Below the pieces are notes generated by a model. It searched no databases. It was not told the DNA's origin and saw only the letters and a list, made by a program, of their open reading frames with translations. A stretch of DNA of 64,000 nucleotides from Megamerina dolium. Its lineage: Eukaryota; Arthropoda; Insecta; Diptera; Megamerinidae. Shown here in pieces: positions 11,672 through 21,647 of this stretch; position 1 is the first letter of the stretch, and each line of letters opens with the position of its first letter. A program made the translations under genes and the position numbers. Where the stretch lies: positions 38,354,501-38,418,500 of the forward strand of contig OY978526.1 in the NCBI GenBank assembly GCA_963854835.1, written 5' to 3'.

Positions 11672-13230
11672 TATTGGCCAACTATAGCACCAGATGTGGG
11701 TATGAGCGCCATTCCTGAGACAAGAAGAATAAAATCTCACTACGTGAGATCAGATGTCTCGGAGGATATTCTGAATCGGTTTTCCTCTCTTCCGCGCGCC
11801 TTACGTGTCGTGTCATATATCCTGCGTTATTTCAATAATGCCAACGTTGTACGACGAACACGATACACATTTACCTCCCTAATCATCTCCACCGAAGAGA
11901 TAGTCTCCACGCGTAACAGATTAATAAGATTGTGTCGAATGCTTAAGAACTTAAGAAACTCCCGATTTCGAGTAAGAGTGATATACTATCACTCAATCCG
12001 TTTTTGGATTGATAGGGCGTGATGCGCGTTAACGGACGTTTAGCACACTCCTCCGCTCTCTCTTACAGAGAAAGATTTCCCATCATACTCCCGTATTCTG
12101 GACGCTTTACTCACTTGTTGGTAAAATTTGTCCATGTGATTTCTATTCACAGCTCCAATCAACTGCTTCTGCGACTATTACGCATGGAATTTTGGGTGCC
12201 TAAGTTGAAAAACTTAATAAAAACGACGGTGCATAACTGCAAACCTTGTCTTCTCGACAGGCAAAAGCAGTACACACAAATAATGGCCGCATTACCGCCC
12301 GAACGCACGGCCCTTTCACGCCCATTTGCTACGACCGGTGTAGACTTTGCCGGCCCCTTTGACATAAAGGCGTATATAGGCCGAGCATGTCGTATCACAA
12401 AGGGGTATGTCTGTGTTTTTGTGTGCTTCGCAACGAAGGCCATTCACCTTGAGGCAACAAGTGATATGACAACACCTACGTTCCTCGCAGCATTCTCACG
12501 CTTCTTCTCCCGTCGTGGCTGTCCAGCCCTGATATTTTCGGACAATGGAACGTCTTTTGTTGGCTCTTCTCGAGCTCTACGAGCTGAAGGAGAAAAATTT
12601 CTATGCCAAGTTCGTGACACTGTCGGAACCGCTCAAAGCCATCAAAATTTAGAATGGCGTTTTATTCCTGCCGGTGCTCCGCACATGGGTGGTCTCTGGG
12701 AAGCAGGCGTCAAGAGCTTTAAGGCTCATTTAAAGAAGCTTCCTCACGGTCAGAAATATACTCTGGAGGAGTTCAGTACGATGTTATCACGTATCGAAGC
12801 ATGCCTCAATTCGAGACCGTTGAGCCCTATGTCCGACAATCCATCAGACTTAACTCCTCTTACGCCTGGTCATTTCTTGATCGGTTCGGCGTTGTTGTCG
12901 CCTGCTGAGATTGATGTCTCCGACCAATCTTTGAGCATTGTTAATAGGTGGCAACGGCTTAAAATTATCTACCAATCCTTCTGTCTACGATGGAAGGACG
13001 AGTATCTGAAGGAGTTACACAAGCGCACAAAGTGGAAATATCCGCAAAAGGACATTTGTGTGGGGGATCTAGTTGTTATTCGCATTGAGAATTTACCACC
13101 AAATGAGTGGCGACTGGGTCGCGTGCATAAAACTTATTTAGGATCCGATTCTCGGGTGCGAGTGGCTGATGTTCGAACCGCCAAGGGCGTTCTTACTAGG
13201 CCAGTTGTTAAACTTGTAGCACTGCCCTAA
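11672..13230 (+). pseudogene. BEL integrase part of pol
   Basis: The RNase H-integrase linker continues in frame to about 12020 and then shifts frame near 12015 into a 403-codon frame ending at TAA 13230. That frame has the integrase zinc region (ending CKPCLLDRQK), the BEL integrase core (GVDFAGPF with the first Asp, FSDNGTSF with the second, LWEAGVKSFKAHLKK after it) and the C-terminal WRLGRVHKTYLG segment. This enzyme inserts the cDNA in the nucleus. The frame change sits in a GGGCGTGATGCGCG context and looks like a small indel. Confidence 0.88.
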
Positions 13231-13357
13231 TCCCTTACGGCGACATTCCCCATTTCTGAGTCTTGTCTTTCATTCAGTGTACTATACAAAATGACTGCAA
13301 CTACTAATTTTGGTCTTTTTTTTGTTTTTTTTTTATTTTTATCTCAATAAGCCCATA

Positions 13358-13933
13358 ATGTCTGCGAACCATCGAAGATCGGCTCGTATTAGCCCAATCC
13401 GCATACCAAACAAGGAAAAAATGTACGGCGGTCAGGGGAAACGTCGGTCTGGGTGCCGATTATGCCGTCGAATGCACCCATTACGTGAGTGTCCAAAGTT
13501 CATTGTGATGTCGGTGATAAAGAGGTACGAGACAGTGGCAAGACGCCGCTGCTGCCTAAACTGCCTGGCCTACAGCCATCATGTCGACCAATGCCGAGTA
13601 TCGACTAGGTGTCGGCATTGTTCAGAGAAACACCATACAATGCTACACGAGAGAGTGCGGGGGCCAGGGCCGAAAAAGGATAGACAAAAAAAGACGCGTA
13701 CTCCTCCCCCGTTGCAACATCCGGCGACGCAGCCATGCTACTGCACGAATGCAACGACATCGCAAACGGTTCCGCAGTTGGTGGTCCCCATTCAACCGCC
13801 CGTCCAGTCCCTAGTACCATTCGTATCAGCGGGTGGCCAAATACTGCGCCAATTCGCCCCACGGGCTACTTCATCAGCCATCACTCCAGCCTCGGTGTTC
13901 CAGGCCCTAGAATGGATTTTTAATCGATTTTGA
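13358..13933 (+). CDS. BEL accessory ORF with Gag-like triple zinc module
   Basis: This is an intact 191-codon ORF, 127 bases after the pol stop and in a different frame, in the position env takes in other LTR elements. I chose the ATG at 13358 over an upstream in-frame GTG because it directly follows a long pyrimidine tract and an AG acceptor-like site (13350-13351). The protein is basic (RRSARISPIRI). It has CRLCRRMHPLREC, then CLNCLAYSHHVDQC, then CRHCSEKHHTMLH: the same three zinc patterns in the same order as the element's own Gag. The rest is a Pro/Gln-rich tail ending EWIFNRF. It has no signal peptide or membrane segment, so it is not an envelope. Likely role (inference): an extra nucleic-acid-binding, nucleocapsid-like protein made from a spliced RNA. 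No stops have accumulated, unlike pol. Confidence 0.8.
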   Translation: MSANHRRSARISPIRIPNKEKMYGGQGKRRSGCRLCRRMHPLRECPKFIVMSVIKRYETVARRRCCLNCLAYSHHVDQCRVSTRCRHCSEKHHTMLHERVRGPGPKKDRQKKTRTPPPLQHPATQPCYCTNATTSQTVPQLVVPIQPPVQSLVPFVSAGGQILRQFAPRATSSAITPASVFQALEWIFNRF

Positions 13934-14509
13934 ATCCTGGTGACACATTCACCACAGAATATTCGATTGGCTAACATACCTTTGAATTAAGTTGAAACGT
14001 ATTTGTATCTGCCTGTTTTAATTGGATTTTAATTTACTTTTTGAGTTTTATTTTGAATTTCTTTGGCATGTTTAAATTTGAAATTAATTTCAACATTGTT
14101 TACCTTTAATACTTTCTTTTAATATTAGTCATACAATTCTATTTTTTTTGTTTCCTATACTTTTTGAATTCGGTTAAAGTCTCTCTCCCGTATGTACTTC
14201 TAAGTTATTATTTAAGGATTTGTGAATTTATCTGCCCTTACTTATACTTATGAATGCGTATTACATTTTTTTTTGTTTTTTGAATTAATTAATTAAGTAC
14301 ACCTATGTTCTATTGCGTTCTTCCCTTTTTTGTAATTATTAAGTTGTTAGAATTTTAATTTTATTTTAATTTTATATTCTCTCTATTACTATGGTTATTT
14401 TTTAATTCTATTATCTTTTAATCTTAATTAAGTTTAATTTTTCGTTGAATTTGGTTTAATATTTTCTCTACTTCTGGTGTGGATTGCGTCTTCTTTGCAG
14501 CATTACTGC
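13934..14509 (+). other. BEL 3' untranslated region
   Basis: T-rich, non-coding sequence between the accessory ORF and the polypurine tract. I see no domains or repeats beyond homopolymer runs. Confidence 0.6.
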
Positions 14510-14522
14510 AAGGGGGGCGGAA
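14510..14522 (+). promoter_or_regulatory. BEL polypurine tract
   Basis: AAGGGGGGCGGAA lies immediately before the 3' LTR, the expected primer site for plus-strand DNA synthesis. Confidence 0.75.
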
Positions 14523-15064
14523 TGTTTACGCCAGAACACCTCGCGCACTGTTATTGTGATTAGGAGTGTGTGGGCGATCTGGCATCACCAATTATGCCAG
14601 TTCTCCACTCACTTCTACCACTTCCCACTCTCTCACTTTTTTTTTTCTTTGCCTTTGTTTTTGTCAAAGTGCAATATATTTTCTTATCAGTTAGTCATTC
14701 TTTAAAATCTCACTTGGTAGTGCGCGTCTATCCTTTTCGCTATTTTAAAATAAGAAGTAAAAATCTAAATTAAAATAAAATTAAATTACATAAGTGAAAT
14801 TAAAAACATAAGACTCTTTATTAAGAAATAAAAGCTAAAAATAATAAGTTTAAGAAAAACCCAAGCGAATTCTAACCTAAATTTAAAATCATAAAAAAAA
14901 TAAAAAATTAAGAACAAAGTGGAGTTAAAAACAATAAAACCAACAGACAAACAAGTGTATGCGGTTTTGTGGCAGCAGCAGCTCGAACAACATCAACCCC
15001 ATCATCATCAGGCAAGCCTTGCCAGTAAGCGGCCCACCGGCATTCACTCTGCTTCACGTGCTCA
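14523..15064 (+). repeat. BEL 3' LTR
   Basis: Nearly identical to the 5' LTR: a T-run two bases longer, one C-to-T and an A-run one base shorter. It is followed by the ACTAG duplication at 15065-15069. Confidence 0.95.
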
Positions 15065-15099
15065 ACTAGTTTATTCAAATTCATAATAGAATCTTCACT

Positions 15100-15620
15100 T
15101 ACGCCTGAATTGTAACCTTCACGCTAAGGCAAGATACATGTCCCCCCCTTAAAATTAATGGCCAATCAGTTCTACAATGTTCCTCAACAAAGTACTTGGG
15201 TATTCACCTCGACAGAAGGCTGACCTGGAAAAATCACATAGAGGCAAAGAAAACTCAGATCCAGCTTAAAATTAATCAGTTGTGGTGGCTGTTACACAAA
15301 AGATCAAAGTTGAATCTCGATTACAAAGTGCTATTATATAAAGCAATCCTGAAGCCAATCTGGACTTATGGTATTCAGTTTTGGGGCACCGCATCTCCCT
15401 CAAATATAGAAAAATTTCAGCGAATACAATCCAAGTGTCTGCGAATTATTGTAAACGTGCCTTGGTATATGAGGAACGAGATTTAAATGTACCCACAATT
15501 TCAAAAATTACACAATCATCCGAATCCCCTTGCTAGGCAATTGTTGCTGAGCACGGGGCATCGTCGATTAAAAAGAAAAGACACACTGAATGTGCTGTGA
15601 AAACACTATACCTCGCGACT
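15100..15620 (+). mobile_element. Jockey-clade non-LTR fragment (end of RT)
   Basis: The translation matches the C-terminal part of Jockey-type RT: VTFTLRQDTCPP near 15113, then a frame change, then YLGIHLDRRLTWKNHI, KLNLDYKVLLYKAILKP, IWTYGIQFWGTASPSN and RIQSKCLRIIVNVPWYMRNE. After a stop at 15484 the sequence is still recognisable (NHPNPLARQLLL, RRLKRKDTLNVL). It is 5'-truncated and inactive. The BEL element inserted just upstream of it. Confidence 0.85.
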
Positions 15621-16442
15621 TAACAAATTGTGATGGAACAACGGGAATATCACATAATTTTAGTTAGTTTGTAAGATTTGAATACTTATTGTTAGTTTCT
15701 AAGAATTTTAGAAAGATCCAAAATAAGGCTTATTTAACAAAAAAAAATTATGTGTTCACTAGAGTTTTTTATAAGTCTTCAATGGAAAATTTAATAAATA
15801 AAATAATATTCTAGTAAATTGCCATTACTCATATTTGCTGACAGGCAATAACTTTGAGTGCCCGAGTAATTGATAAATGTATTTATTTAGAGAATTTTAC
15901 AATAATCCATTACTTGAGCCTGTTCTTTAAAACCTGCATAACTGTTGTAAGATTTGCTACAAAATATGATGCATAAACCTCTCATTTTGAAAATACTCAA
16001 AATGCTTTTTAATTGTGAATGATACTTTCGTAGAAGGAAGATTTTTTCGATAAAGAAAAAACAAAATGATAATAGACCTACATCATCAATTCCTGGGTAA
16101 TCAATCAATCTTTAGCACATTCGCCGAATTATATTTTTTAGCATAAGTTTTAAAATGTATATAAAATCTACAAAAAATTCATCGATTGGTTTGACAACTT
16201 TGTATTTGGTAAAAATATATGGCACGATCATTGCTGCTGTCAATAAAGCGGTTTGAAATTTTCATTCAATTTATAATACATTTATTTTAAATCGTAAAAA
16301 ATTGTAATATATGATGGAACTAATAAAATTATCTGTCAAACGGATGTAGAACAAATTAAATCGGACTAGTAGAACCCGAGATATTACGATTTAAGTAACA
16401 CGGAAATTGAATAAAATATTGTCTGCATGCCCTCTCTCTCAG
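15621..16442. other. Intergenic, nothing recognised
   Basis: AT-rich sequence without a credible ORF, repeat boundary or RNA gene. A short minus-strand open frame at 15887-16108 has no family resemblance. Confidence 0.5.
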
Positions 16443-16795
16443 AGGACACATTTAGGCCAGAGAGGCCCATTGTGGTAACATCGAGCTTCTCTTCCAATAC
16501 TGTTGTGCGTGTTAAATTTGGACATCATTGGAAGGGACCTACTTATATAAGTCGGTTCCGAACGGCAGAACCCTTGTGACATTACTTTAACTTAGTTTTG
16601 TCACAGAACTGTTTTAAGAAGCATTTTTGGCAAATTGTTACTGCCGGAAAAATTGCCAATTTCTGCCGGCAGGTGGGTACCGTTCGAAAGAAAAATCTTT
16701 TCGATATTAGATTTTGTTAAACTTCAGCCGGGGATTGAACCTACGATCTACAGATCAGAATGCCAACGCACTAACCACTGTGCTATTGCACCCAC
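16443..16795 (-). mobile_element. tRNA-derived SINE, copy 1 (oldest-looking)
   Basis: On the minus strand the right end reads as a tRNA-like head with an A box (TAGCACAGTGG) and a B box (GGTTCAATCCCC). It is followed by the body shared with copies at 40288, 42936 and 56135: CTTTCGAACGGTACCCACC, the GTTCGGAACCG segment and GAGAAGCTCG. It is the most diverged copy. RNA polymerase III would transcribe such an element; its mobility depends on a LINE partner. Confidence 0.8.
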
Positions 16796-16799
16796 AAAA

Positions 16800-17578
16800 A
16801 AATTCCGATACAAGTGTAAACTTATTTTAATACATAAAGAATTTTTAAAAAGATGTTTAGCCGAGCCTGAGGCTTCAAATCCTGAAAGTTGTGTTAGTTC
16901 TATTGCTTTTCTCTTCCATCGCGTGTGATGTATATATATAATATGAATGTAGGAATGTATTAAAGTTTATCTTGATTTCAGTGCACTTTCTTTTTCGAAA
17001 ATATGGATTTTGATTCTCGATTTGATTTCAAACACATTTGATATAATGTCGCAATGAAATTAGACAAAATTTACAACTTTTTCGCACATTAAAAAAAAGT
17101 TCGACATTAATGCAAACGTTTATCGACCTGGATATATAAGTGGTATCCCTTGCATGTTTACCCCATTGTATAATTTCGATTCGTATTCGTCAATATCACA
17201 ACAGGACGGAAACCGTCCGGACATTCCCGAAACCACTATTGGATTATTTTCGTCGTTAAGGCACTTGCTATTCGATTTATCCGTCTTATTCATATTCGAT
17301 TTGCCACTTTAATATATTCTATGTGAGTAATGTATTTAAAGGAACGTCTCCTTCATTGATTTATAGAAGAATATTATTCACTTTTCTAGCGTCTCGAATA
17401 AATAGCCCAACAGCTCGAAACGCGCGAATAGTTATATCTGTGGTGCACACTATTTATATATAAAATACTACAGCCTATTTGCAATTCCAATTTTTGGACG
17501 AATTTATATGATTAGGTAGTGGTTATGTAAATAATGTAATATCTTTACCGAATGTTTATATGTACCCTCGCACTATAG
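16800..17578. other. Intergenic, nothing recognised
   Basis: AT-rich sequence between the SINE and the hAT insertion site. I see no coding sequence or defined repeat. Confidence 0.5.
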
Positions 17579-17736
17579 TCTACAACTAGGGATGGCAAAA
17601 ACAATTTTTTAATATCGCAATTAATTGGAATTATTGTCAAAAATAAATTTCATTCTTTTTTAAATAGTAAAATAAACTGGCACAATGGTTATCTCCGAAA
17701 TTTTGCTTTCATAAAATGTGTAAATTAATATAATAT

Positions 17737-18174
17737 TGTTACGTTTTTATTCTGTGAACGTTTAATTCTATTTGAATTACCTTGTTCGATCACTGGATTC
17801 TGTTAATGATAACTGCAACACTTATTTTATACAACTATATACAGCAACAATTTATTTAATAATCTCTATTTACAATCAACACTGTTTACAATCAACTATT
17901 TACTAAAACACTTAAATGTACTTGCAACTTTTGCCTCTGTATCAATGTTTTCGCAATCACGTTCGGGAGTAGATTGATTGTCAATATTCAACACTGGCTC
18001 TATTTATACTCTGTTGGCAACACCCCAGAATATTCCTTTATCGAGATTCTTCTCTTCCTTTCTCGTTGGCTTGTTCTGGTTATCGTTTATTTCTTTTTGT
18101 TGACATTCGTTTCGATGCTGCCAATAGAGTCAGTCACAATAGTGATGAGTAATCAACTATCGATACTCGTTACA
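17737..18174 (-). repeat. gypsy 3' LTR (minus-strand orientation)
   Basis: On the plus strand it starts TGTTACGTTT and ends ACTCGTTACA. It matches 21206-21643 at all but two positions and follows the ORF in element orientation. Confidence 0.95.
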
Positions 18175-18187
18175 CTGCCCTCCTCTT
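18175..18187 (-). promoter_or_regulatory. gypsy polypurine tract
   Basis: The minus strand reads AAGAGGAGGGCAG directly before the 3' LTR, fitting the plus-strand primer. Confidence 0.75.
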
Positions 18188-18212
18188 AACCTTGTTCGTC
18201 CCGAACAAGTTT

Positions 18213-21176
18213 TTATACTTCCCCTCGATATGGCGCAAGTCGCTCCAAGTGCACTACTTTAAACTTTGCTCTTTTATTCCAGGCACGTTGAATGCGATAC
18301 ACTACGTCATTTATCTTTGCTATAATCTCATATGGTCCTTCCCAATGAGTCTGTAGTTTAGGAGACAGGCCTTTCTTTCGTTGTGGATTATGAAGCATTA
18401 CAAGCTCTCCTTCATAGAACCCTTTTGAATTTGCTTTCAAGTCATACCTGGCCTTCATCTTATCGCTTATCATCTGCGACCGCTCTCTGATGAACCGATG
18501 TACTTCATCCAACTGTTCCCGCTTTTCGCTAGTATAATTACCTTCGGTTGATCTCGTTGGTGTTACGACTCCAAATTTTAAATCAGCTGGCAGTCTTAAC
18601 TCGTTTCCAAAAACTGCCATTGCCGGTGTAGTAGCCGTCGTATCATGTTGTGCGCATCGATATGCCATGAGGAACATTGGTATATGTACATCCCAGTCTC
18701 TTTGGTATTTATCTACGACTTTTCTCAAATATTCCTCCAAGGTACGGTTAAATCGTTCTACCATGCCATCAGATTGTGGATGCAAAGGTGTTGTACGAGT
18801 TTTGTATATACCCAGCATACGGCATATCTCTTGGAATACAACTGATTCGAAATTTCGACCTTGGTCTGAGTGTAACTCTATCGGTACACCAAAACGAGTA
18901 ACCCATTGGTTGACGAATACATCCGCAACTGTACTAGCTTCCTGATTTGGAATGGGGTATACTTCAGGCCATTTACTGAAGTAATCTATAACCACCAGAA
19001 CATACTTGTTTCCTGCGTTGCTTATTGGAAATGGTCCAGCTATGTCCATAGAAATTCGCTCAAATGGAGCACTCACGGTGTATTGGTGCATCTTACCTCG
19101 ACTTTTCTTAGTGGGACCTTTGGCCATTGCACATTGCTTACACTTCCGAATCCAATCAGCGACATGGTCATGACATCCAACCCAATAAAATCGTTTCTTG
19201 ATTTTCTCGACGGTTTTGGTGATTCCCAAATGCCCTCCACTGGAGGCATTGTGATACTCAGCTATCACTTCATTTATTCTTGCCTTGGGTACCACTAGCA
19301 GATCATAAGTGATTTTTCCATCTTCACTTTCCCATGTTCGGAATAAACATCCGTCTCGTAAGTGCAGGCTTTGCCACTTTGCTATTGGACTCTCATTAGC
19401 CATTTCATGCCAATCTGGACGTATGCCCTGCTCCTTGTATTCCATAATCTTTGCGAGATCTGGGTCGTTCCGTTGATCTTCTTGAACTCGTTCGGTTGTC
19501 CATGACTCTTCCGATATAACATTCGTAAGTCGTAGCTTAACAATGTGATTCTGGATTCCTACCCGAGAACAATGTTTACTATCTACGGTGCAAATACGAT
19601 GATATGGAGTAACAGCTTTACCACGATGAATGACATCACGATCTTCCTTTCGTTGTCCTGGTGAATTCGATCTTTGTTGCTTGCGTCGTAGCCGACAATT
19701 ACGCGCCATGTGTCCTCTTCGATGGCATATGAAGCACTTACCGGTAAATTTATTTTTGTGTTGATTCCTTGTTCTTCCTTTAGGCTTCATACTCGATTGA
19801 TTGCAATCACGCGCTATATGCCCTCTTTTGTCGCAAATGAAGCACTTTCCATTAAATCTGTTTACGCGTCGACCTGCTCTTACTTCAGGCTGAACTACTG
19901 ATTTTACTGCCTGACGCACTGCTTCAACCAGATGTGATGTTTTCCCCTCTAGTTTGTGTACTCCTGGCACTGGTCGACACATTAAGCTGGCGGCTTCATA
20001 TGTCAAAGCACTACTGACTGTTTCGGCATATGTATTCCTGGGTGACATGACTAGGGCACGCTTTGTCTCTCCATCACGTATACCATATATGAATGCCTCT
20101 ATTTTTATTTTTTCGACGAACTCTTCCGAATTACCAGAGAACGCAAGATGACATAAGCGCTCAATATCAGAAGCGAATTCCTGAAGGCTCTCATTACTCC
20201 GTTGCACTCGCGATCTCAATTCCACACGATGTAATTGACTCTTGTATTCATTTCCATATTTCCGCTGGAGGGTGTCCATCAGTGACTGGTAGCTACCACG
20301 ATCTTTCTCTGGAACCATCTGTAACACCTCGGAAGCATTACCTTTTAATGCGACTATTAAAGCAGCAGTCTTGTCGCTATCATCCCATTGATTCTTCGAC
20401 GCTGTTGTCTCGAATTGAAGCTTGAAGATATTGAATGGCGTGCTTCCGTCAAATGTTGGTGACTTTAGTTTGATTGTACTTGAATCTCTAATCACTGATG
20501 TGGCTGGTCCATTTATTTTTAGTTGATTGAGTTCGTGCTGTAATTTCTCGAACTTATCTTCCCAGTCGTCGACATGTTCCTTCAGCTTATCATCCAACTC
20601 ATCCACGTGTTCTTTCAGCTCTGTGACTTTGTCATTAATAGCTCCGGAAATTTCCTGAAATCTAAGTTCAATTCCTTTTTGTAGATTTTCGATGACGTGT
20701 TCTTGGCGAGCCGAATGTTCTTGAAACTTGTAGTCAATTGTTTTCTGGAATTCTCCCATAGCGTTTTCTTGGCGGGACGAACCTTCTTGAATTTTCATAC
20801 GCAATTCAGCCGAATGTTCTTGAAGCTTGGAGTCAATGCGAGACGCATTTCCTTGAATTTCCGTACGTAATTCAGCCGAATGTTCTTGTAACTTCGCATT
20901 AATTCCTTGCAGTTGCTGCTGCTGCTGTTGCATCATGGATTTCATAAATTCCATGAGTTGACCACTCGAATCTACCTTGCTCTCTTCCTCGGCGTGCACA
21001 ACTGCATGTATATCGTCTTCCTCAAAGAACTCATGTTCTTCTACATTAATTCCCTTAGCCTCCATGGCTTTCCTCAGCCTCACCAGCAGTTCCGCCTTTG
21101 CACCTGATGACGATAGGTTCATCTCTACCAACAGCTTTTTAAGCTGGTCCACTTTTAGTTGGTCAATTTTCACCAT
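18213..21176 (-). CDS. Gag-integrase fusion polyprotein of the gypsy element
   Basis: An uninterrupted 987-residue frame begins at an ATG ten bases after the PBS. Residues about 4-38 form a SAP-like fold (QLKKLLVEMNLSSSGAKAEL). Residues 70-220 are coiled-coil with repeated LQEHSAELR units. A retrotransposon Gag domain follows (240-400). Two CCHC knuckles are near 442 and 479 (CFICDKRGHIARDC, CFICHRRGHMARNC). By about residue 560 it is already the RNase H-integrase linker. The integrase has its HHCC domain (HLGITK...CKQC, near 640-690), core Asp in MDIAGPF (710), Asp in LHSDQGRNF (768) and Glu in MVERFNRTLEE (807), then a C-terminal segment (LQTHWEGPYEII). There is no DSG protease and no YxDD RT. 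The DDE triad and zinc ligands are intact. It could package and integrate but must borrow RT. Confidence 0.92.
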   Translation of the reverse strand: MVKIDQLKVDQLKKLLVEMNLSSSGAKAELLVRLRKAMEAKGINVEEHEFFEEDDIHAVVHAEEESKVDSSGQLMEFMKSMMQQQQQQLQGINAKLQEHSAELRTEIQGNASRIDSKLQEHSAELRMKIQEGSSRQENAMGEFQKTIDYKFQEHSARQEHVIENLQKGIELRFQEISGAINDKVTELKEHVDELDDKLKEHVDDWEDKFEKLQHELNQLKINGPATSVIRDSSTIKLKSPTFDGSTPFNIFKLQFETTASKNQWDDSDKTAALIVALKGNASEVLQMVPEKDRGSYQSLMDTLQRKYGNEYKSQLHRVELRSRVQRSNESLQEFASDIERLCHLAFSGNSEEFVEKIKIEAFIYGIRDGETKRALVMSPRNTYAETVSSALTYEAASLMCRPVPGVHKLEGKTSHLVEAVRQAVKSVVQPEVRAGRRVNRFNGKCFICDKRGHIARDCNQSSMKPKGRTRNQHKNKFTGKCFICHRRGHMARNCRLRRKQQRSNSPGQRKEDRDVIHRGKAVTPYHRICTVDSKHCSRVGIQNHIVKLRLTNVISEESWTTERVQEDQRNDPDLAKIMEYKEQGIRPDWHEMANESPIAKWQSLHLRDGCLFRTWESEDGKITYDLLVVPKARINEVIAEYHNASSGGHLGITKTVEKIKKRFYWVGCHDHVADWIRKCKQCAMAKGPTKKSRGKMHQYTVSAPFERISMDIAGPFPISNAGNKYVLVVIDYFSKWPEVYPIPNQEASTVADVFVNQWVTRFGVPIELHSDQGRNFESVVFQEICRMLGIYKTRTTPLHPQSDGMVERFNRTLEEYLRKVVDKYQRDWDVHIPMFLMAYRCAQHDTTATTPAMAVFGNELRLPADLKFGVVTPTRSTEGNYTSEKREQLDEVHRFIRERSQMISDKMKARYDLKANSKGFYEGELVMLHNPQRKKGLSPKLQTHWEGPYEIIAKINDVVYRIQRAWNKRAKFKVVHLERLAPYRGEV

Positions 21177-21186
21177 CTTTACAGAA

Positions 21187-21203
21187 TCCCACTTCTGACA
21201 CCA
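21187..21203 (-). promoter_or_regulatory. gypsy primer binding site, complementary to tRNA-Leu
   Basis: On the minus strand TGGTGTCAGAAGTGGGA follows the 5' LTR by two bases. It is the reverse complement of the 3' end of tRNA-Leu(CAA) (TCCCACTTCTGACA plus CCA). Confidence 0.8.
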
Positions 21204-21205
21204 AT

Positions 21206-21643
21206 TGTTACGTTTTTATTCTGTGAACGTTTAATTCTATTTGAATTACCTTGTTCGATCACTGGATTCTGTTAATGATAACTGCAACACTTATTTTATA
21301 CAACTATATACAGCAACAATTTATTTAATCATCTCTATTTACAATCAACACTGTTTACAATCAACTATTTACTAAAACACTTAAATGTACTTGCAACTTT
21401 TGCCTCTGTATCAATGTTTTCGCAATCACGTTCGGAAGTAGATTGATTGTCAATATTCAACACTGGCTCTATTTATACTCTGTTGGCAACACCCCAGAAT
21501 ATTCCTTTATCGAGATTCTTCTCTTCCTTTCTCGTTGGCTTGTTCTGGTTATCGTTTATTTCTTTTTGTTGACATTCGTTTCGATGCTGCCAATAGAGTC
21601 AGTCACAATAGTGATGAGTAATCAACTATCGATACTCGTTACA
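21206..21643 (-). repeat. gypsy 5' LTR (minus-strand orientation)
   Basis: 438 bp, lying upstream of the PBS and ORF in element orientation. It differs from the other LTR at two sites (AATCATC against AATAATC, CGGAAGT against CGGGAGT). Confidence 0.95.
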
Positions 21644-21647
21644 ATAT

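Larger units (their letters stand above)
4791..15064 (+). mobile_element. BEL/Pao LTR retrotransposon, complete with both LTRs
   Basis: The element is 10.27 kb long and bounded by the 5-bp duplication ACTAG (4786-4790 and 15065-15069). Its LTRs are 541 and 542 bp and differ by about one substitution and two homopolymer indels, so the insertion is recent. Internal order is PBS, a very long leader (2.7 kb, carrying a hAT MITE), gag-protease-RT-RNase H-integrase in BEL/Pao order, an extra zinc-knuckle ORF, and a purine tract. Two in-frame stops (10568-10570, 11669-11671) and a frame change near 12015 interrupt pol, so this copy is probably not autonomous although its ends are intact. Confidence 0.95.
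17737..21643 (-). mobile_element. Ty3/gypsy LTR retrotransposon, internally deleted (Gag-IN only)
   Basis: It has 438-bp LTRs with TGT...ACA ends, differing at only two positions, and a 4-bp duplication ATAT (17733-17736, 21644-21647). The element reads right to left: LTR, PBS, one 987-codon ORF, polypurine tract, LTR. The interior is only 3.0 kb, and protease, RT and RNase H are absent. It inserted into the hAT element, so it is younger than that. Confidence 0.95.
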
